Notes under the pieces: model-generated
The model's database searches: none
The model's input: only the letters and a program-made list of their open reading frames with translations
Told to the model about the DNA's origin: nothing
Translations under genes and position numbers: made by a program
Part shown: piece by piece, positions 1 through 11,746 of the stretch
How positions within the stretch are numbered: position 1 is the first letter of the stretch
Layout of the letters: the number at the start of each line of letters is the position of its first letter
Source of the DNA: Macrolepiota albuminosa
Lineage: Eukaryota > Basidiomycota > Agaricomycetes > Agaricales > Agaricaceae
DNA: 64,000 nt
NCBI GenBank assembly: GCA_027475525.1
Contig: JAMWFC010000113.1
Location: forward strand, 3,274,612 to 3,338,611
Direction: 5' to 3'

Positions 1-422
1 AATTGATTCCAGTAGTGATCTTTATAATCTTAATTTATCTGTTCTAAAATTTTCCGATACTCGTTTTAATAATGATTTTATACATTTGCCTCAAAATTAT
101 GCTGGGTTGATGTTAGATGTTCATGGTATTAAATCAAATCCAAATTTAATTCAAATTTGCAATGACTGTTATTCTGAATTGTGAAAGAAGCAGATTCCAA
201 AATTTTCTTTAGTAAACAAGTTATATCGTGGAAATTTACCACAAGAATTTGCAGATCTAACGTGGATTGAAGAAATGACATGTGCTGTTTATTGCAGTAG
301 TGCATATGTTTCTCGTCTTTATCAATCATCAGATCCTAAGCAACCTCGAGTTTTTCATGGTAATACTTGTGCACATGACATGAATATTGTTTCAACTGCT
401 TCAGTTCTTCCTCGAACTCCTG

Positions 423-576
423 ATTATATCAATGGATTATTATCTGTTGTATTTATTGGACCGGGTCAGTATAAAGATAAAGCAATGAGAAATATGTTTA
501 TTATATCAATGGATTATTATCTGTTGTATTTATTGGACCGGGTCAGTATAAAGATAAAGCAATGAGAAATATGTTT
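423..576. repeat. 77-bp tandem duplication A
   Basis: Copies 423-499 and 500-576 are identical. The duplication shifts frame in the DUF6570-like part of the Helitron. Confidence 0.97.
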
Positions 577-655
577 TGAATTCGCAAACAAAAAATTTGA
601 GACTTCCTTATTTGGTTAAAGAATGTTGCTAAAAATCCCTTGTATCAGAACATTG

Positions 656-809
656 AATTAGATAAAAGAATTGTAGATTTATATCCAAAAGATGCTGTTC
701 TTCCAGGATTGGAGGATAGACTTCTACATGATAATTAGATAAAAGAATTGTAGATTTATATCCAAAAGATGCTGTTCTTCTAAGATTGGAGGATAGACTT
801 CTACATGAT
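656..809. repeat. 77-bp tandem duplication B
   Basis: Copies 656-732 and 733-809 differ by two transitions (a C/T and a G/A) near their ends. Confidence 0.95.
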
Positions 810-993
810 ATAGAACTTTCTGTTGAAAAAACTTTTGAAGAAGAGACAGCTGGTTTATCAGATCATCCTGCATTAGAAATATGCAAATCTAACACAGATG
901 ATGAAGCTACTGTACTTTTAGAACATATGGGGGTTTCAGATCCTGAAAGTGTGAAAATTCAAGGTTCTTCTTTGACTGCATCAGCTTTGCAAA

Positions 994-1147
994 CTCTTGT
1001 ATCAAATAATAATAAATTTAATAATGAACAACCTGATCTTATAATATATAAAGGAAATAATAAAATTAATCTCTTGTATCAAATAATAATAAATTTAATA
1101 ATGAACAACCTGATCTTATAATATATAAAGGAAATAATAAAATTAAT
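994..1147. repeat. 77-bp tandem duplication C
   Basis: Copies 994-1070 and 1071-1147. A shorter local repeat of about 20 bp follows at 1148-1172. Confidence 0.95.
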
Positions 1148-1375
1148 AAAAAGGAAATAATAAAATTAATAAATATAATAACCCGGTTTTATTTCCTGAT
1201 ATGTTTTCAACCATATTTCCTTATGGATGTGGTGGTTTTGATGATCCTAGTCGACCAACACCACTTAGTATGCAACTTCATGTAAATTATCTTATAGATC
1301 TAGCAGATCATGCTTTTCGTTATCATTATTCTTTTATATTTGTAGCTTTAAATATAATGCAGCGCAGAACTGCCC

Positions 1376-1529
1376 ATTTTTATACAAGTTTACATGTAAA
1401 AAGCTCACAGTTTAAAGCTATTGCAGAAAAATTGACTTCAATCTCTTCTGAAATTTTTATACAAGTTTACATGTAAAAAGCTCACAGTTTAAAGCTATTG
1501 CAGAAAAATTGACTTCAATCTCTTCTGAA
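1376..1529. repeat. 77-bp tandem duplication D
   Basis: Copies 1376-1452 and 1453-1529 split the Helitron_like_N coding region after ...KLTSISSE. Confidence 0.97.
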
Positions 1530-2063
1530 ACTCTTCTTTCTATAGCAAATCAATTAGAAAAAGATTATAATTATCAATCACTTTCAGATGACAAAAAACA
1601 AGTATTTACTCTTTTTAATGAAGTTAATACTATTTCTTCTCATGTGCCTGGTTCTCAAGCATTAAAAATAAGATGTCAGAATGAAATTCGAAATTACTCA
1701 GGATATTTTGGAATGCCTATACTTTATTTTACCGCGAATCTGAGTGCAATACATAGCCCTATTTTTCAACTTATGTATGGTGATACTACTATTAATCTTG
1801 ATGACCAGTTTCCACTTATTGTTGATAGTACTACAAGAGCTTTGAGATTAGCAAAAGATCCTGTTGCTGCAGCTGACTTTTTTTATTTTTCTATTCAATG
1901 TATGTTTCAATATCTTTTTGGGTGGGATTTTGAAAAAGGCAAAAGTTTTTCAGAGGATGGCATTTTAGGACATCTTGCTGCATTTTATAGATCTAATGAA
2001 TTGACCGAAAGAGGACAATGGCATGCACACTTTCTTATATGGCTTATTGGTGCACCTAATCCT

Positions 2064-2217
2064 TCTGATATTCATATAAAACTTAAAACCGAAGCTGGTT
2101 ATGCTCAAAAGCTATTTCAATTTTTTGAAAATATTATTCATCTGATATTCATATAAAACTTAAAACCGAAGCTGGTTATGCTCAAAAGCTATTTCAATTT
2201 TTTGAAAATATTATTCA
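2064..2217. repeat. 77-bp tandem duplication E
   Basis: Copies 2064-2140 and 2141-2217 lie just after the HUH motif and cause the apparent stop there. Confidence 0.97.
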
Positions 2218-2625
2218 TCATCATCTTCTAATATTGAAATAGAAATCGATCAAAATATGAACCACGAATTGAAAGACCTCCTCATGTACCATCTTCAAGA
2301 TCTGATGAAGATATTCAAGATTGGAAAGATTTGCTTGATGTAGAAATTAAAAAATGCGGAGAAGCTCTTCAACGTCATAATTGTAGAGCTGTTTGCTACA
2401 AATTTGGAAATGATATTAAGTGTTGCTTTTGATTTCCACATGATTTTGTTCCTGAATCTAAATTTGATCCAAATACAAATTCTATTTATTTACTTTGTCA
2501 AGATCCTACTGTGAATTATTTTAATCCAATTATTCTTGTATATTTCAATAGTGGAAAAACTCCATATCCTGTTAGGAGCCAAACTCTTTATATTAACATT
2601 GTACAAACAAATAGTCAGACTGAGT

Positions 2626-3300
2626 AGACAAACCACAGTATATGTCAGATACTACAGATAGTTGTCTGTCCTGATAAATAAAATTAGGTTGATTGGTGCT
2701 CACTTACTAAGGTTGCAATTAACTCAAATATATCTGAAGCCACAGGACATGCATCTTTTGAAGGGTATATGCTCTCTATGCTGCATAAAATTCATATGGA
2801 TATAGCAGCCCACCTGCCCAAAGTAAGTAGATCCATATCACGTACTTGACAGAGAATCTAATACCTCTATATGTTGGAGTTGCCTCAGATGCTGCAGGAA
2901 CAACATATTGTTCTGAAGTTTTATGTGTCACTGCTGCAACCATATAATGCATTTGACAATATATTGTTTCTCAATAGTGTAACTCTGAGACTCTATGACT
3001 TTGAGGCAAGATATAACAACAAGTAGTTTGTCAAATGTATTATTGGGCATCAATGGGCTGAGAATAATATGCTTGCTTGATTGTTATTTGAAGTTAAAGA
3101 GCATTAAGTGCCCAAGTCAGTTAGATAAGCATGCTGGTGCTTAATTTGATTATAGCTTGGCTGAGTTGATTAGCAAGTATGATTAAAACATGTTTTGAAA
3201 TTTAAAATTTCTTTTTTCTTTTTTTTTCTTCAACCATAGACAACACATTCATGAACTGAGGTATCCAGCAGCAGCAGCAGCAGCCCATTTAGATATTGGA
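2626..3300 (+). pseudogene. CpG-depleted Gypsy fragment (integrase C-terminus to start of 3' ORF)
   Basis: The DNA aligns by eye, base for base, with the Gypsy-1 stretch at about 18045-18985. It runs from the part after the integrase DDE core (the TxFxxxxGYxPSML region), through the end of pol, to the start of the second ORF with its run of CAG codons near 3270. Nearly every CpG of Gypsy-1 appears here as TG or CA, so no frame is open. This is an old copy of the same family, oriented like Gypsy-1, with no LTR attached. It abuts the Helitron remnant on the left. Confidence 0.85.
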
Positions 3301-3724
3301 AAAAAAAATGATTTATGTTTATATAGATTTTTATTCTCTAATTTTATGAATTTAACTAAATTAGATCTTAATAAAAATATTTTCAAATAGTCCTTTAAAA
3401 AGACATGCCTTTGCACTTAAGAACATTCCATATACCTCAGAAAATATTCTTTTCAATTATTTTCTCAAAGAGATATTCAAGATGAAACAAAATAAAATTT
3501 CTACTGGTCAATGCTCAATTTACATGTCATAGCTGTTCTAATTGTCCTCAGATATATTTAGATTGAATAATACACTCTGAGCCTCAAAAAAGGATAGAAC
3601 AAAATTAATATTCTGAATTTTAAAAGATAATGAGGTAAGAAAATTGCTCTTGTGCTTCTTGATGAGTGGTTTTTCCTCTTCAATATCATCTGACATACAG
3701 ATCAATAATCAATAATATAAGACA
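3301..3724. other. AT-rich spacer, nothing recognised
   Basis: No open frame or RNA gene is visible. Some plus-strand fragments around 3400-3500 could be further Helitron coding sequence, but I cannot support that. Confidence 0.4.
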
Positions 3725-4643
3725 TTAAAATATTACAAACCAGACAGTGCACACTTGTTTTAAATAGCAGTCATACGATGTTCCAATGCTTTTTTCTCTG
3801 TTATTAATAAGTATTAAAGAATTACAAGCAGTAATAGATGCACATCTGACAGTCTTTAGACTGTGCTTATTTTGTACAGCAGTTGCACAACGTCTCAATG
3901 CTTTTTCCTCTGTTATAAATAATGCATGTCTAACAGTCCTTGGACTTTTTGAAACAGCAAAAGCTGACTTCTGATTAGCAGGTGGAGTTGCAAGTTCAAT
4001 ATCATCTTTCAAACATTCTAAAATTAGTTAATTAAAAAATTATAAAACACATTAATTGAAATACATACTATCAGTAACCTCTTTCTCACTATTTGTATTA
4101 AACATCATACTCTGATCCTTTTAAAACTAGTTAATAATATAATCAATTGTCCAACATATTAATTAGAATACACATCTTCAGTAATTTCCTCTGCTTCCAG
4201 CTTGATAGTATTCTATTCTATTGTTTGCACCTTGGATTCTATCTCCAAATCTCTTGACTTCCTTGTTGATAACAACAGATTCTCTGCAATAGGCTGCAGC
4301 TAAAACAAGTATGACAGTTAAAAAACATATAGTCAACATATTTACTCAGTTTATTATTAACTTGGCTTTTGATGCGTTCAATCACCACTGTATCTCTAGC
4401 TTGCTGTGAGGCCAAAACCTAGCTTTTATGCACAGACTTGCACGATGCCACTACAGTTACAGTTGTTGTTGATGATTTGTTTTTTCAAACAGTAATTGTT
4501 CCTCTAACATGAAAAATCCTGTTGCTATTTGATTGCTTGGCAGCCTGCTTTTTATACTTTTCTTAAGCAATCTTAAGATATGCAAGATCTGGATCAATAT
4601 AATTTTTAGTGCTGTAGAGATCCACCATGTTTTCAGATGAGTG

Positions 4644-4797
4644 CTATGATACCAAATTTGCTGTCAAAGATGTAACTTGGTTATGCAAGGCCAAAAAATC
4701 ATTATATATCTCAGCTTGATCTATGATACCAAATTTGCTGTCAAAGATGTAACTTGGTTATGCAAGGCCAAAAAATCATTATATATCTCAGCTTGAT
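4644..4797. repeat. 77-bp tandem duplication F
   Basis: Copies 4644-4720 and 4721-4797, within the unrecognised minus-strand coding region. Confidence 0.97.
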
Positions 4798-6069
4798 CTC
4801 TTCATTAAAATCTTTTAAAAAGTTGTATTTTTTTTGCAATAAATGTTTTGCTGTATGATTTAATTCTTCTTTACTAATCTAAAAAGGCATTAATACAATC
4901 CAATGCTATATACTATATTACATATTTCATACAGCCACTTAAGAATATTGGTTGCAGATTTCTTGAGTGTCTTGACAAGCTCACAACTTTGAGGATGCAT
5001 GGCATGATAGTAGTAGACTGAATTCTTTATAAATGCATCATATTGTTTGTATTAGCTGATTAATACTTTGCAACTGAGAATTAAGAGTGCACATTGATTG
5101 ATGATTGAGAATATCTCTAACAAAGCACTGTGCCAATTCTTCTTTGCTTATATTTACTTTCTCAGCTGGTCTCATCATAAACTATAGTGCCCAACCAGTC
5201 ATTTCTCTAATCATATGTACTATGCAGTCATTTTTGAAGTAGTTAGCATCCCAACTGTTAATAATTACAGTAGTCTTCATTCTATCTAGACACACTGTCT
5301 CAATTGTAGCATAAGGTATATGTGCACCAATTCAGAACCATCAAGTAAGTCAATAAAGAATATTTGTCTAATTTAGTTTGCCCTTGTTTAGATTGAGTGT
5401 TTTCTCTTGATATGTTGTTGATTCAATCATCTGCTGAACAATTGATGAATTTGTTGACATGTACTCATCATCTCATGATTTAAGCTTTTGAAAGTGGTTT
5501 TCAAGTACATCAGCAGCTACATTGTCAACTATTGCTATGAGAACAGCTAGCAATCTTATCATATCCTGCAAGACAGGATTGTCACCAGCATTGTCCATGA
5601 GCTTTGGCATGTCAGCGATATATAGTGGAGCAGTAGAACCTGCAGGTATGACTTGACCATGTAACCATCAAATATTGGCAAATCCTAAAAATTGATATTG
5701 GAAAACTGTGCATAATCAATTATTGATAACTGCAATGACATTGTAATAGCTGGCTTGCCAACTGAATATTGTAAAACATATGATACAAAGTTGAAGTCCC
5801 AGAAATGTAGTTCTTCTTTTTAAAATACAACTGTGTGAGCAGTTCAAAGACTACTGCTATCTAGAAGAATTATAAGATAGATACAACTATTATAGCATAA
5901 TATTGTGTGTCACATTAATTAGAAAACCTACTATTATAAGACTTTTATTATGTTCCACCATGATGTTGCAGACCTGAACAATAAATTTAATTGTAATGAT
6001 AGGATGCTTGGTTTTATATTGTAGATAGAAAATGTGAGACCCAATCTGTTTGACAAGAAGCCAAAGAAC

Positions 6070-6223
6070 TTTGTTCTTGATTTGATTGATAATATCAATT
6101 GTCATAGTATTATTTGCATAATCTTATAATGTAAGATTGATTCATTTTTGTTCTTGATTTGATTGATAATATCAATTGTCATAGTATTATTTGCATAATC
6201 TTATAATGTAAGATTGATTCATT
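6070..6223. repeat. 77-bp tandem duplication G
   Basis: Copies 6070-6146 and 6147-6223 separate two minus-strand frames that would otherwise be contiguous. Confidence 0.97.
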
Positions 6224-7136
6224 AGTTGATGCAAGAGATTACATGTTGAATATACTTGTTGAACATCTGATTGTACTTGTTTTTAATGTCATTGTTCATC
6301 TGATCCAGATTAAAGCCAAAACTGTCCAGATTGTCTCTTAGCTGCTGGCTAGCATAGAGAAAAATATTGTAAAAATTGTCATTCAGAATATCAAACTGAA
6401 CTTGTTTCTTTGAGAATGGAAGGTGGTTATAGTCATAGAGCCTTTGCTTGATCTTGATGTATTTGTCATTTTGAAAGTAAGTGTTGTAGACTGACCTGAG
6501 TAACATTTGAAAAAGTGACAAGAAAATAAGATAAAAAAAAAGCTCAAAAGTTAGAGCCATCTAATTGACATAGAAAATGTTCATGGCACTAACTATATAG
6601 CACTAACAGTGGAGCATGTTGATTGTAAAGAGCATCTTGTTGCAAAAATATGGATTAAAGCAATATGTATATGTCATTTTAACAAACTAAAAGCAATTGT
6701 GAGATGTGGACCTTTGCAATTGGTATGGTCAACAACAGCATGCAGGACCATTAAAATGTTATCCTTGTCCATGCCAGGTTGCACATGAAGTGCATTGAGA
6801 ATCATTGCAAGCGAGTTAATAGACTTCTCTTTGATATGAAAGGTAGTTTGATTTACAGAGATGTATATTTTGATAAGCTGAGCTTGAACATGTGAATTGA
6901 TTATGTGTAAAATTGCATTAATAAATTGTGCACTGTTGAATCATATTAAAATCATTCTCACTCTTGTCTAGAAGTTTTGTGACCTATATAACATCAAGTA
7001 ATTCATACTGCAACTGCTCTTATTTCTACTTCAGCTCTTGCTAAGATTGTATACCCTTGTTAGTTGCATCAATTTTGGCAATAGCTTTCTTTATTTCAAT
7101 AGCTTTCTTTATTTCATAGTAGATCTTGAGCTTCTT

Positions 7137-7290
7137 TGCATATAGAAATGTTTGCAACAAGTCAAGGTGATGGCCTCTATTTGTAAAAATTAGAAGACAG
7201 TTTTGTTATGCCATGCATATAGAAATGTTTGCAACAAGTCAAGGTGATGGCCTCTATTTGTAAAAATTAGAAGACAGTTTTGTTATGCCA
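7137..7290. repeat. 77-bp tandem duplication H
   Basis: Copies 7137-7213 and 7214-7290. An unrelated 18-bp direct repeat sits just before it, near 7080-7115. Confidence 0.97.
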
Positions 7291-7830
7291 AATACAATCT
7301 TTTTCTGTAATGCCTGCCTATGTCTTAATGAATTTTACCATTTTAAAGCTATGCGATTAAAGCTAAGACAGTCTTTAACTATAGTCAATAGTGAAACCAG
7401 AATAACAATGGCAAAGTTAAAAGCATGAGGCTGCAAATCTCTTCCTTTATCAGTGCTATCTCAAAACATTTTTAAATTATGACATTTCTAAGGATATTGA
7501 TTGATTTGATCATGGAGGAGCTCCAGTACCATGCCAAATGCAGCATTGCTTAATGCCAGCCATTTGATGTAGCCAATGAAAAATTTACTGATATCTTTAT
7601 GAAAGTCTTGGCTATCTTGGGCTGCTTTAATTGTTTACTAAGTGGTGTTCTCAACCTTGATGAGTTTTTCTTTGGTTTTGACCAAAAGCTTGAATCTTTT
7701 AATAGTGAGTTAAATTGTGTAGTAGTAAATAAGATTGAATACTTACAGTTCTTCTGGAACTATTGTCTTTGGCTGGCTAATAATGCCTTAGTCTTGCATC
7801 ATGGCAAAATTAAAGATTAACTTACCTGGC

Positions 7831-10100
7831 ACTTTGTACGTTTCTCATCCTTCTACATGTGAAAAAGATTTAATGAGTCTGACCATTGTATATGACATTA
7901 GTATATGTTATCTTGTTTAGTTGAATTCAACTTACAGTTGAAGATTTTTATTGAGCTTAAGAATTAAACTATTCAGCCTAGCAATAAAGTATCACATTAA
8001 TCCACATTATTTGATTTTCTGACTGATTTTATAAAGGTTAGACCTGGATCAAATACTAATCTAACTGCTTGTCAATAAAACTTATTTGATAAGGCATTTT
8101 GCAGTGGTTTCTATTGCTTATATAATATTCTAAATGAGGAAAGTTGTAATAGGAGACCAAGTTGTAAAATGTGCTCTGAGTTCTTTTTTCATTATTTGAT
8201 TTAGGGCAGGCTATAATATACACCACAAAATAGCTATTGCTAGTGATTTGATACCTTAAAAATGTGTTTTTTTTTTCATAAATGTTTCTTATCTTGAGAT
8301 TATGCTATCAAAAATATATAGTTTATAACTCTAAAACAAAATGATTATTTTTTGGGAGTAGCCTCAAGCCAAACAAGTACTCTGTTAATAAAACTATGAT
8401 TAACAATCATCATAGTAAATTGGTCAAAGTTCTTGCATTTAGTGAATTTAAGATCTGTATACTATTGAGCATAACAATATAAGTTAATAACAGCCTTTGT
8501 ATCACAGACTTCCAGTCTTAGTACTCCTTAATAAGTATACTAATTCTCATCTTCATCTCTTGCCCATGAAAACAGAAACAAAAATATTTGTTTACTAATC
8601 AGATTTATAGCAGTACACAGGATTGAATGAGGTGCCTACAAAGTTTGAATTAGAATACTAGCAGCATGCCAGATTAAAATTGAATGAGATTTCTACAAAG
8701 TAACATTTATTGATAGCTCTAAGCTTGACGCCGCAGTGTCTGAAAGAATATAGTATCTTCAAGTCTAATGCTACAATAATGGTCTGTTAACTTGATAAAA
8801 TGTGCTCTGAGTCTATGAATTTTGTTCTGAGTGACTGTCTAAACTAAGATGTTGACATGAGTTCTGAGTATGTAGCCGTTTTTACTGTCTGGGTTAAGGA
8901 GTACTTTATACTAATTTGGAGATGTAAACTACATATTTAGTCAACTTAAGATGAATAAAATGGAGATCAAAGACAATGTGCAAGATGATGATCAAAATAT
9001 TTGCTATTTTGATCATCTGCTAGCTCATAGTTTGTGCCATACCTACTGCTCTAAATACAAGAGTTTGTCATCATCCAAAACTCTGGCTTCAATTGTTTTT
9101 CATTATTCTTGAACAAGAGGAAAAACTAAGAGTCACTTACAATAACTATGGTCACTTAATACATATCAACTAATTGCAAGAAAATGAGTAAAAGTGAAGA
9201 GAGGCAGTGAAAAAACTGAGGCTTGTAAGCAATTGGAGAATAAATATATCAACCAAGTTACATGCTTGACCAATTTAGCTTGAATCCATACACTGATCTG
9301 CCGATGGTGTTGATGAAGCTGGTTACTGATTATGTCAAGTGTAATTCTAATTCTATTTGGTAAGTAGTGGATTGAATTTTTCCTTATATAGTCAAGATAA
9401 TACCTTCTGTGTAGTATTACAGCCTAACAGATCAGTTTGAACTCTTTGAACTTTTTGAAACACCCAGCATACTTGAGCTTAGCACTTAGGACTCTTGTTT
9501 ATTGCTTCATATCTACATTCACTCAGCAGCTTTATACATCATCCATCTTGCCATACTCTTACTACTATCACACAATATATACACTCAATGTCTCCTTGCC
9601 ACTTGAGATGCTAGAATATCTCTTGTATTTAGCAAGGTTACCAGCATGTTTTAGCAATGCTGAACATTGCTGATCTTGCCTTGCTGCACTTTGCTCATGT
9701 GTTTCCAACATTATTGAGTGGTATTTCTTTTTCTACCCATACTCCTCCCTTGCTGCATAAGAAATTGAAATCCTGAGTATAGATAGTCAAGCAATGATTG
9801 TCACATGATTATAAACTACAAGCTACAACCTGTGCTGATTTTGTAGCCCCTCCTTATATGCAGCCTCCACCATAACTTTATTTCATTTGGTTGGACTTCA
9901 TGATAGGAATCTTACCAAGTTTGATTGAAATTTGAGCCAAGTACACATATGTAGCAACAAGAAAAAAGGTTTGAGGAGCAAAGCAACAACTTTACAATAT
10001 ACAAAAGAAATAAAAAAAAACAAAGATGTGATTTAAGTTTTTGCATAATTAATAGATAGGTGAGTAAGATGCAGGGGCACACTGAATTATTAGTAGGCAA
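7831..10100. other. AT-rich region without recognisable genes
   Basis: CpG is nearly absent and stops are dense in all frames. It is probably old transposon sequence. No terminal repeats or protein motifs were found. Confidence 0.4.
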
Positions 10101-10268
10101 AGAATGACAACTCATAGAATAAATGAGTCCAGTATACATATATCTACAAAACTAAAAATAAAAAGACCAAAAAACACACAACCAAGAATGATGACTCACA
10201 GAATAAATGGATCTGATATACATATATCCACAAAACTGGAAATAAAAAGACAAAAAAACATACAAAAG
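10101..10268. repeat. Imperfect tandem repeat, period about 84 bp, two copies
   Basis: The copies start at 10101 and 10185 and share AGAATGA..ACTCA.AGAATAAATG and a following A-rich tract. They differ at many sites and in period, so they are distinct from the 77-bp set and look biological. Confidence 0.75.
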
Positions 10269-10627
10269 AATCTATGTGTTATAGCCCTAGCCATACTTAT
10301 AGGTCAATGGATATCTAGTATGGTATGGCTAGTGATGATGTGAGTAAGCAGCAGCAGCATCTTGCTAGGCCTGCAGGGCATGGTATGTCTGTGCCTGCTG
10401 ATATGTGAGATGGCCATGAGCACCAACATGACTGGGGCTACTTGGAGAGAACAAAGAAGAGCAAGATGAGTAGTACAAGATTGCAGTGGTCAGAGCAGAC
10501 GAGGGCATATACTGCTAGTGGTGGAGTGTAGTGTAGTCCGCTATGTGGCGTTGACCACATAGCTTATACTTACAGTAGTAGTCAATATTATATTATATTT
10601 ATTATAATATAATATTATTTACATTAT

Positions 10628-10637
10628 TATATAAATA
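10628..10637 (+). promoter_or_regulatory. TATA box in Gypsy-1 LTR
   Basis: TATATAAATA lies in the middle of the LTR after a long TA-rich tract and is repeated in the 3' LTR near 22368. It is the likely core promoter, with U3 before it and R/U5 after. Confidence 0.6.
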
Positions 10638-10643
10638 GTTATA

Positions 10644-10797
10644 CCAGCTGCTTACAAAGCAGCTTATTTTGTGTTTGTACTACATAGTCAATAGACTGGA
10701 CTGGTCTGATTCTGTGCAGTCCAGCTGCTTACAAAGCAGCTTATTTTGTGTTTGTACTACATAGTCAATAGACTGGACTGGTCTGATTCTGTGCAGT
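10644..10797. repeat. 77-bp tandem duplication I
   Basis: Copies 10644-10720 and 10721-10797 lie in the 5' LTR only. The 3' LTR has a single copy, which shows the duplication is not a property of the family. Confidence 0.97.
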
Positions 10798-10834
10798 GTG
10801 AACATTAAGCTCACAATTCCTGTAACTTGTTACA

Positions 10835-10862
10835 TTTTTTTGAATCTGCCAGCTAGGATCTA
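10835..10862 (+). other. Non-canonical primer-binding region of Gypsy-1
   Basis: Directly after the LTR comes a run of seven T, then GAATCTGCCAGCTAGG. No TGG stands at the LTR edge, as tRNA 3'-end priming would need. The deleted relative at 49.7 kb keeps the same sequence and Gypsy-2 has a similar T-run plus AAATCT, so the site is conserved. Confidence 0.5.
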
Positions 10863-11542
10863 TTGCCTAGCATCCGACATCAGTCGCTGAGTTCGTTGAC
10901 AGAACTCTATCAGCTTCTCGAGCTTCTTGCACAGCCACACCATGCAAATTTCAAACAGGGAATCGATGAGTAATCCCATACCTGCAGTTTCCACTGACGG
11001 TGGGCGGAATGCCCACAACCTACGGGGAGATCCAGCAGACACCCAGGACACGTCAGCGTCCAATGCGGGTCAGGCAAGACCCAAGGCTCGAGACCGAGGT
11101 CAGAGCACCAACCTGGCCGGGAATGAAAGCGAGGCCCGGAGAGCTGAAAGCTCACAGCAGGATGGTCAGCAACGTCTCCAGGACAAGATGCCAGGGGGAT
11201 TAACTCCCCCAGTTACACAGTTGCCAGGAGGACTGTGATGGTCTAGCCGGTTAGCCTCGAAAGGGCCCCCTGAAGATGGCCGACAGTCAACAGGCGCCTA
11301 TGGTGCCCCAGGAGACACCGAGTCGTCAGTACGGACTGGAAGAGCTCTCCCTCCGAGCCAGAGTAGTGGGACCAGGTGGGCCACAGCAGGCTCAATGCCT
11401 TCTAAAATAACGGAAGCCCACCTAGAAGAGGTACCGGAGGAGGCTGCAAGGCCTGAAGTATTCCGCACGGAAAACTGATTTCTGCACACACCAGCAGTGG
11501 AGGAAGCTCCGGAGGTTGTAGAGCTTCCAGAGGAGGTGATGG

Positions 11543-11746
11543 TGTAACACTTCTAGAGAATTGAACCGACAACCTCAGGAAAACTGGAACTAGCAGGGCT
11601 TGAACCTGCATCGCATGTTACCATTACACCATAGTCCCGTGTTACTACTTGCTTTTTCTTGTCAACTAGTACCATTCTAGCTCCAGTCAATAGGGGCTTA
11701 GGCATAACCCCAGGCTTTAACTAAGGTGTATTGACACACCCTTACA
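11543..11746. mobile_element. Solo-LTR-like 204-bp insertion in Gypsy-1 gag
   Basis: The unit starts TGTAACAC and ends CCTTACA, with target duplication GATGG at 11538-11542 and 11747-11751. Deleting the unit plus one GATGG restores the gag frame, which proves it is an insertion. The TG...CA ends and 5-bp duplication are those of an LTR. It contains a tRNA-like segment, unusual for an LTR, so a small LTR-ended SINE or TRIM is an alternative. Confidence 0.85.
11585..11638 (-). ncRNA. Armless tRNA-like sequence (no anticodon arm) with Pol III boxes
   Basis: On the minus strand a 7-bp acceptor stem pairs fully (GGGACTA with TAGTTCC, one G.T). A D arm (GTGT/ACAT around AATGGTA) and a perfect T arm (GCAGG-TTCAAGC-CCTGC) follow. 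Five bases stand where the anticodon arm should be. TGGTGTAATGG fits the A-box consensus and GGTTCAAGCC the B box. It cannot decode. It could be a Pol III promoter, a SINE head or a priming decoy. Whether it is transcribed is unknown. Confidence 0.7.

Larger units (their letters stand above)
1..2625 (+). pseudogene. Helitron replicase/helicase remnant (N-terminal half)
   Basis: This is a decayed rolling-circle transposon protein that begins outside the window. The first part reads like the DUF6570 region found upstream of fungal Helitron Rep domains (ICNDCYSEL, then a LANxLxxGxxPxxxxxLTWxEE-like stretch near 200-280). A PDMFSTIFPYGCGGF-type motif near 1195-1235 opens the Helitron_like_N region. 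RGQWHAHFLIWL near 2015-2045 carries the H-x-H of the HUH nuclease. A later block near 2450-2560 (SIYLLCQDPTVNYFNP) matches the downstream Rep region. The PIF1-type helicase half is absent, because at about 2626 the sequence passes into a Gypsy fragment. Real stops (TGA at 181) and five 77-bp duplications break the frame. The base composition is very AT-rich. The family is confident. The exact right boundary is not. Confidence 0.82.
3725..7830 (-). pseudogene. Decayed minus-strand coding region, family not recognised
   Basis: Several minus-strand stretches read as protein between stops. Examples are 4012-3725 (repeats of a pattern like TVRxAxxIT...INxREK), about 5350-5150 (TTVIINSWDANYF...), 5660-5470 (IPAGSTAPLYIADMPKLMDN), 6560-6222 and about 7590-7240 (FFIGYIKWLALSNAAFGM...). 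The stops are TAA, TAG and TGA at places where CAA, CAG or CGA would keep the frame open, matching C-to-T decay on the coding strand. The pieces lie in a consistent order, so they may be one long gene of several kilobases. I recognise no domain. An ancient transposon or virus-like gene is possible. Three 77-bp duplications fall inside. Confidence 0.45.
10527..10834 (+). repeat. Gypsy-1 5' LTR
   Basis: TG...CA ended. Without the 77-bp duplication it is 231 bp, against 232 bp for the 3' copy. The single visible length difference is CTTGTTACA here against CTTCGTTACA there. Confidence 0.94.

Noticed and set aside
423..2217. Regular tandem duplications as a biological satellite or programmed repeat in the Helitron
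   Set aside because: The same 77-bp period occurs in unrelated elements and only in one LTR of each pair, which fits assembly overlap better.
9437..9673. 78-codon plus-strand ORF
   Set aside because: Tyr/Leu-rich composition typical of AT-rich non-coding DNA, with no supporting signal.
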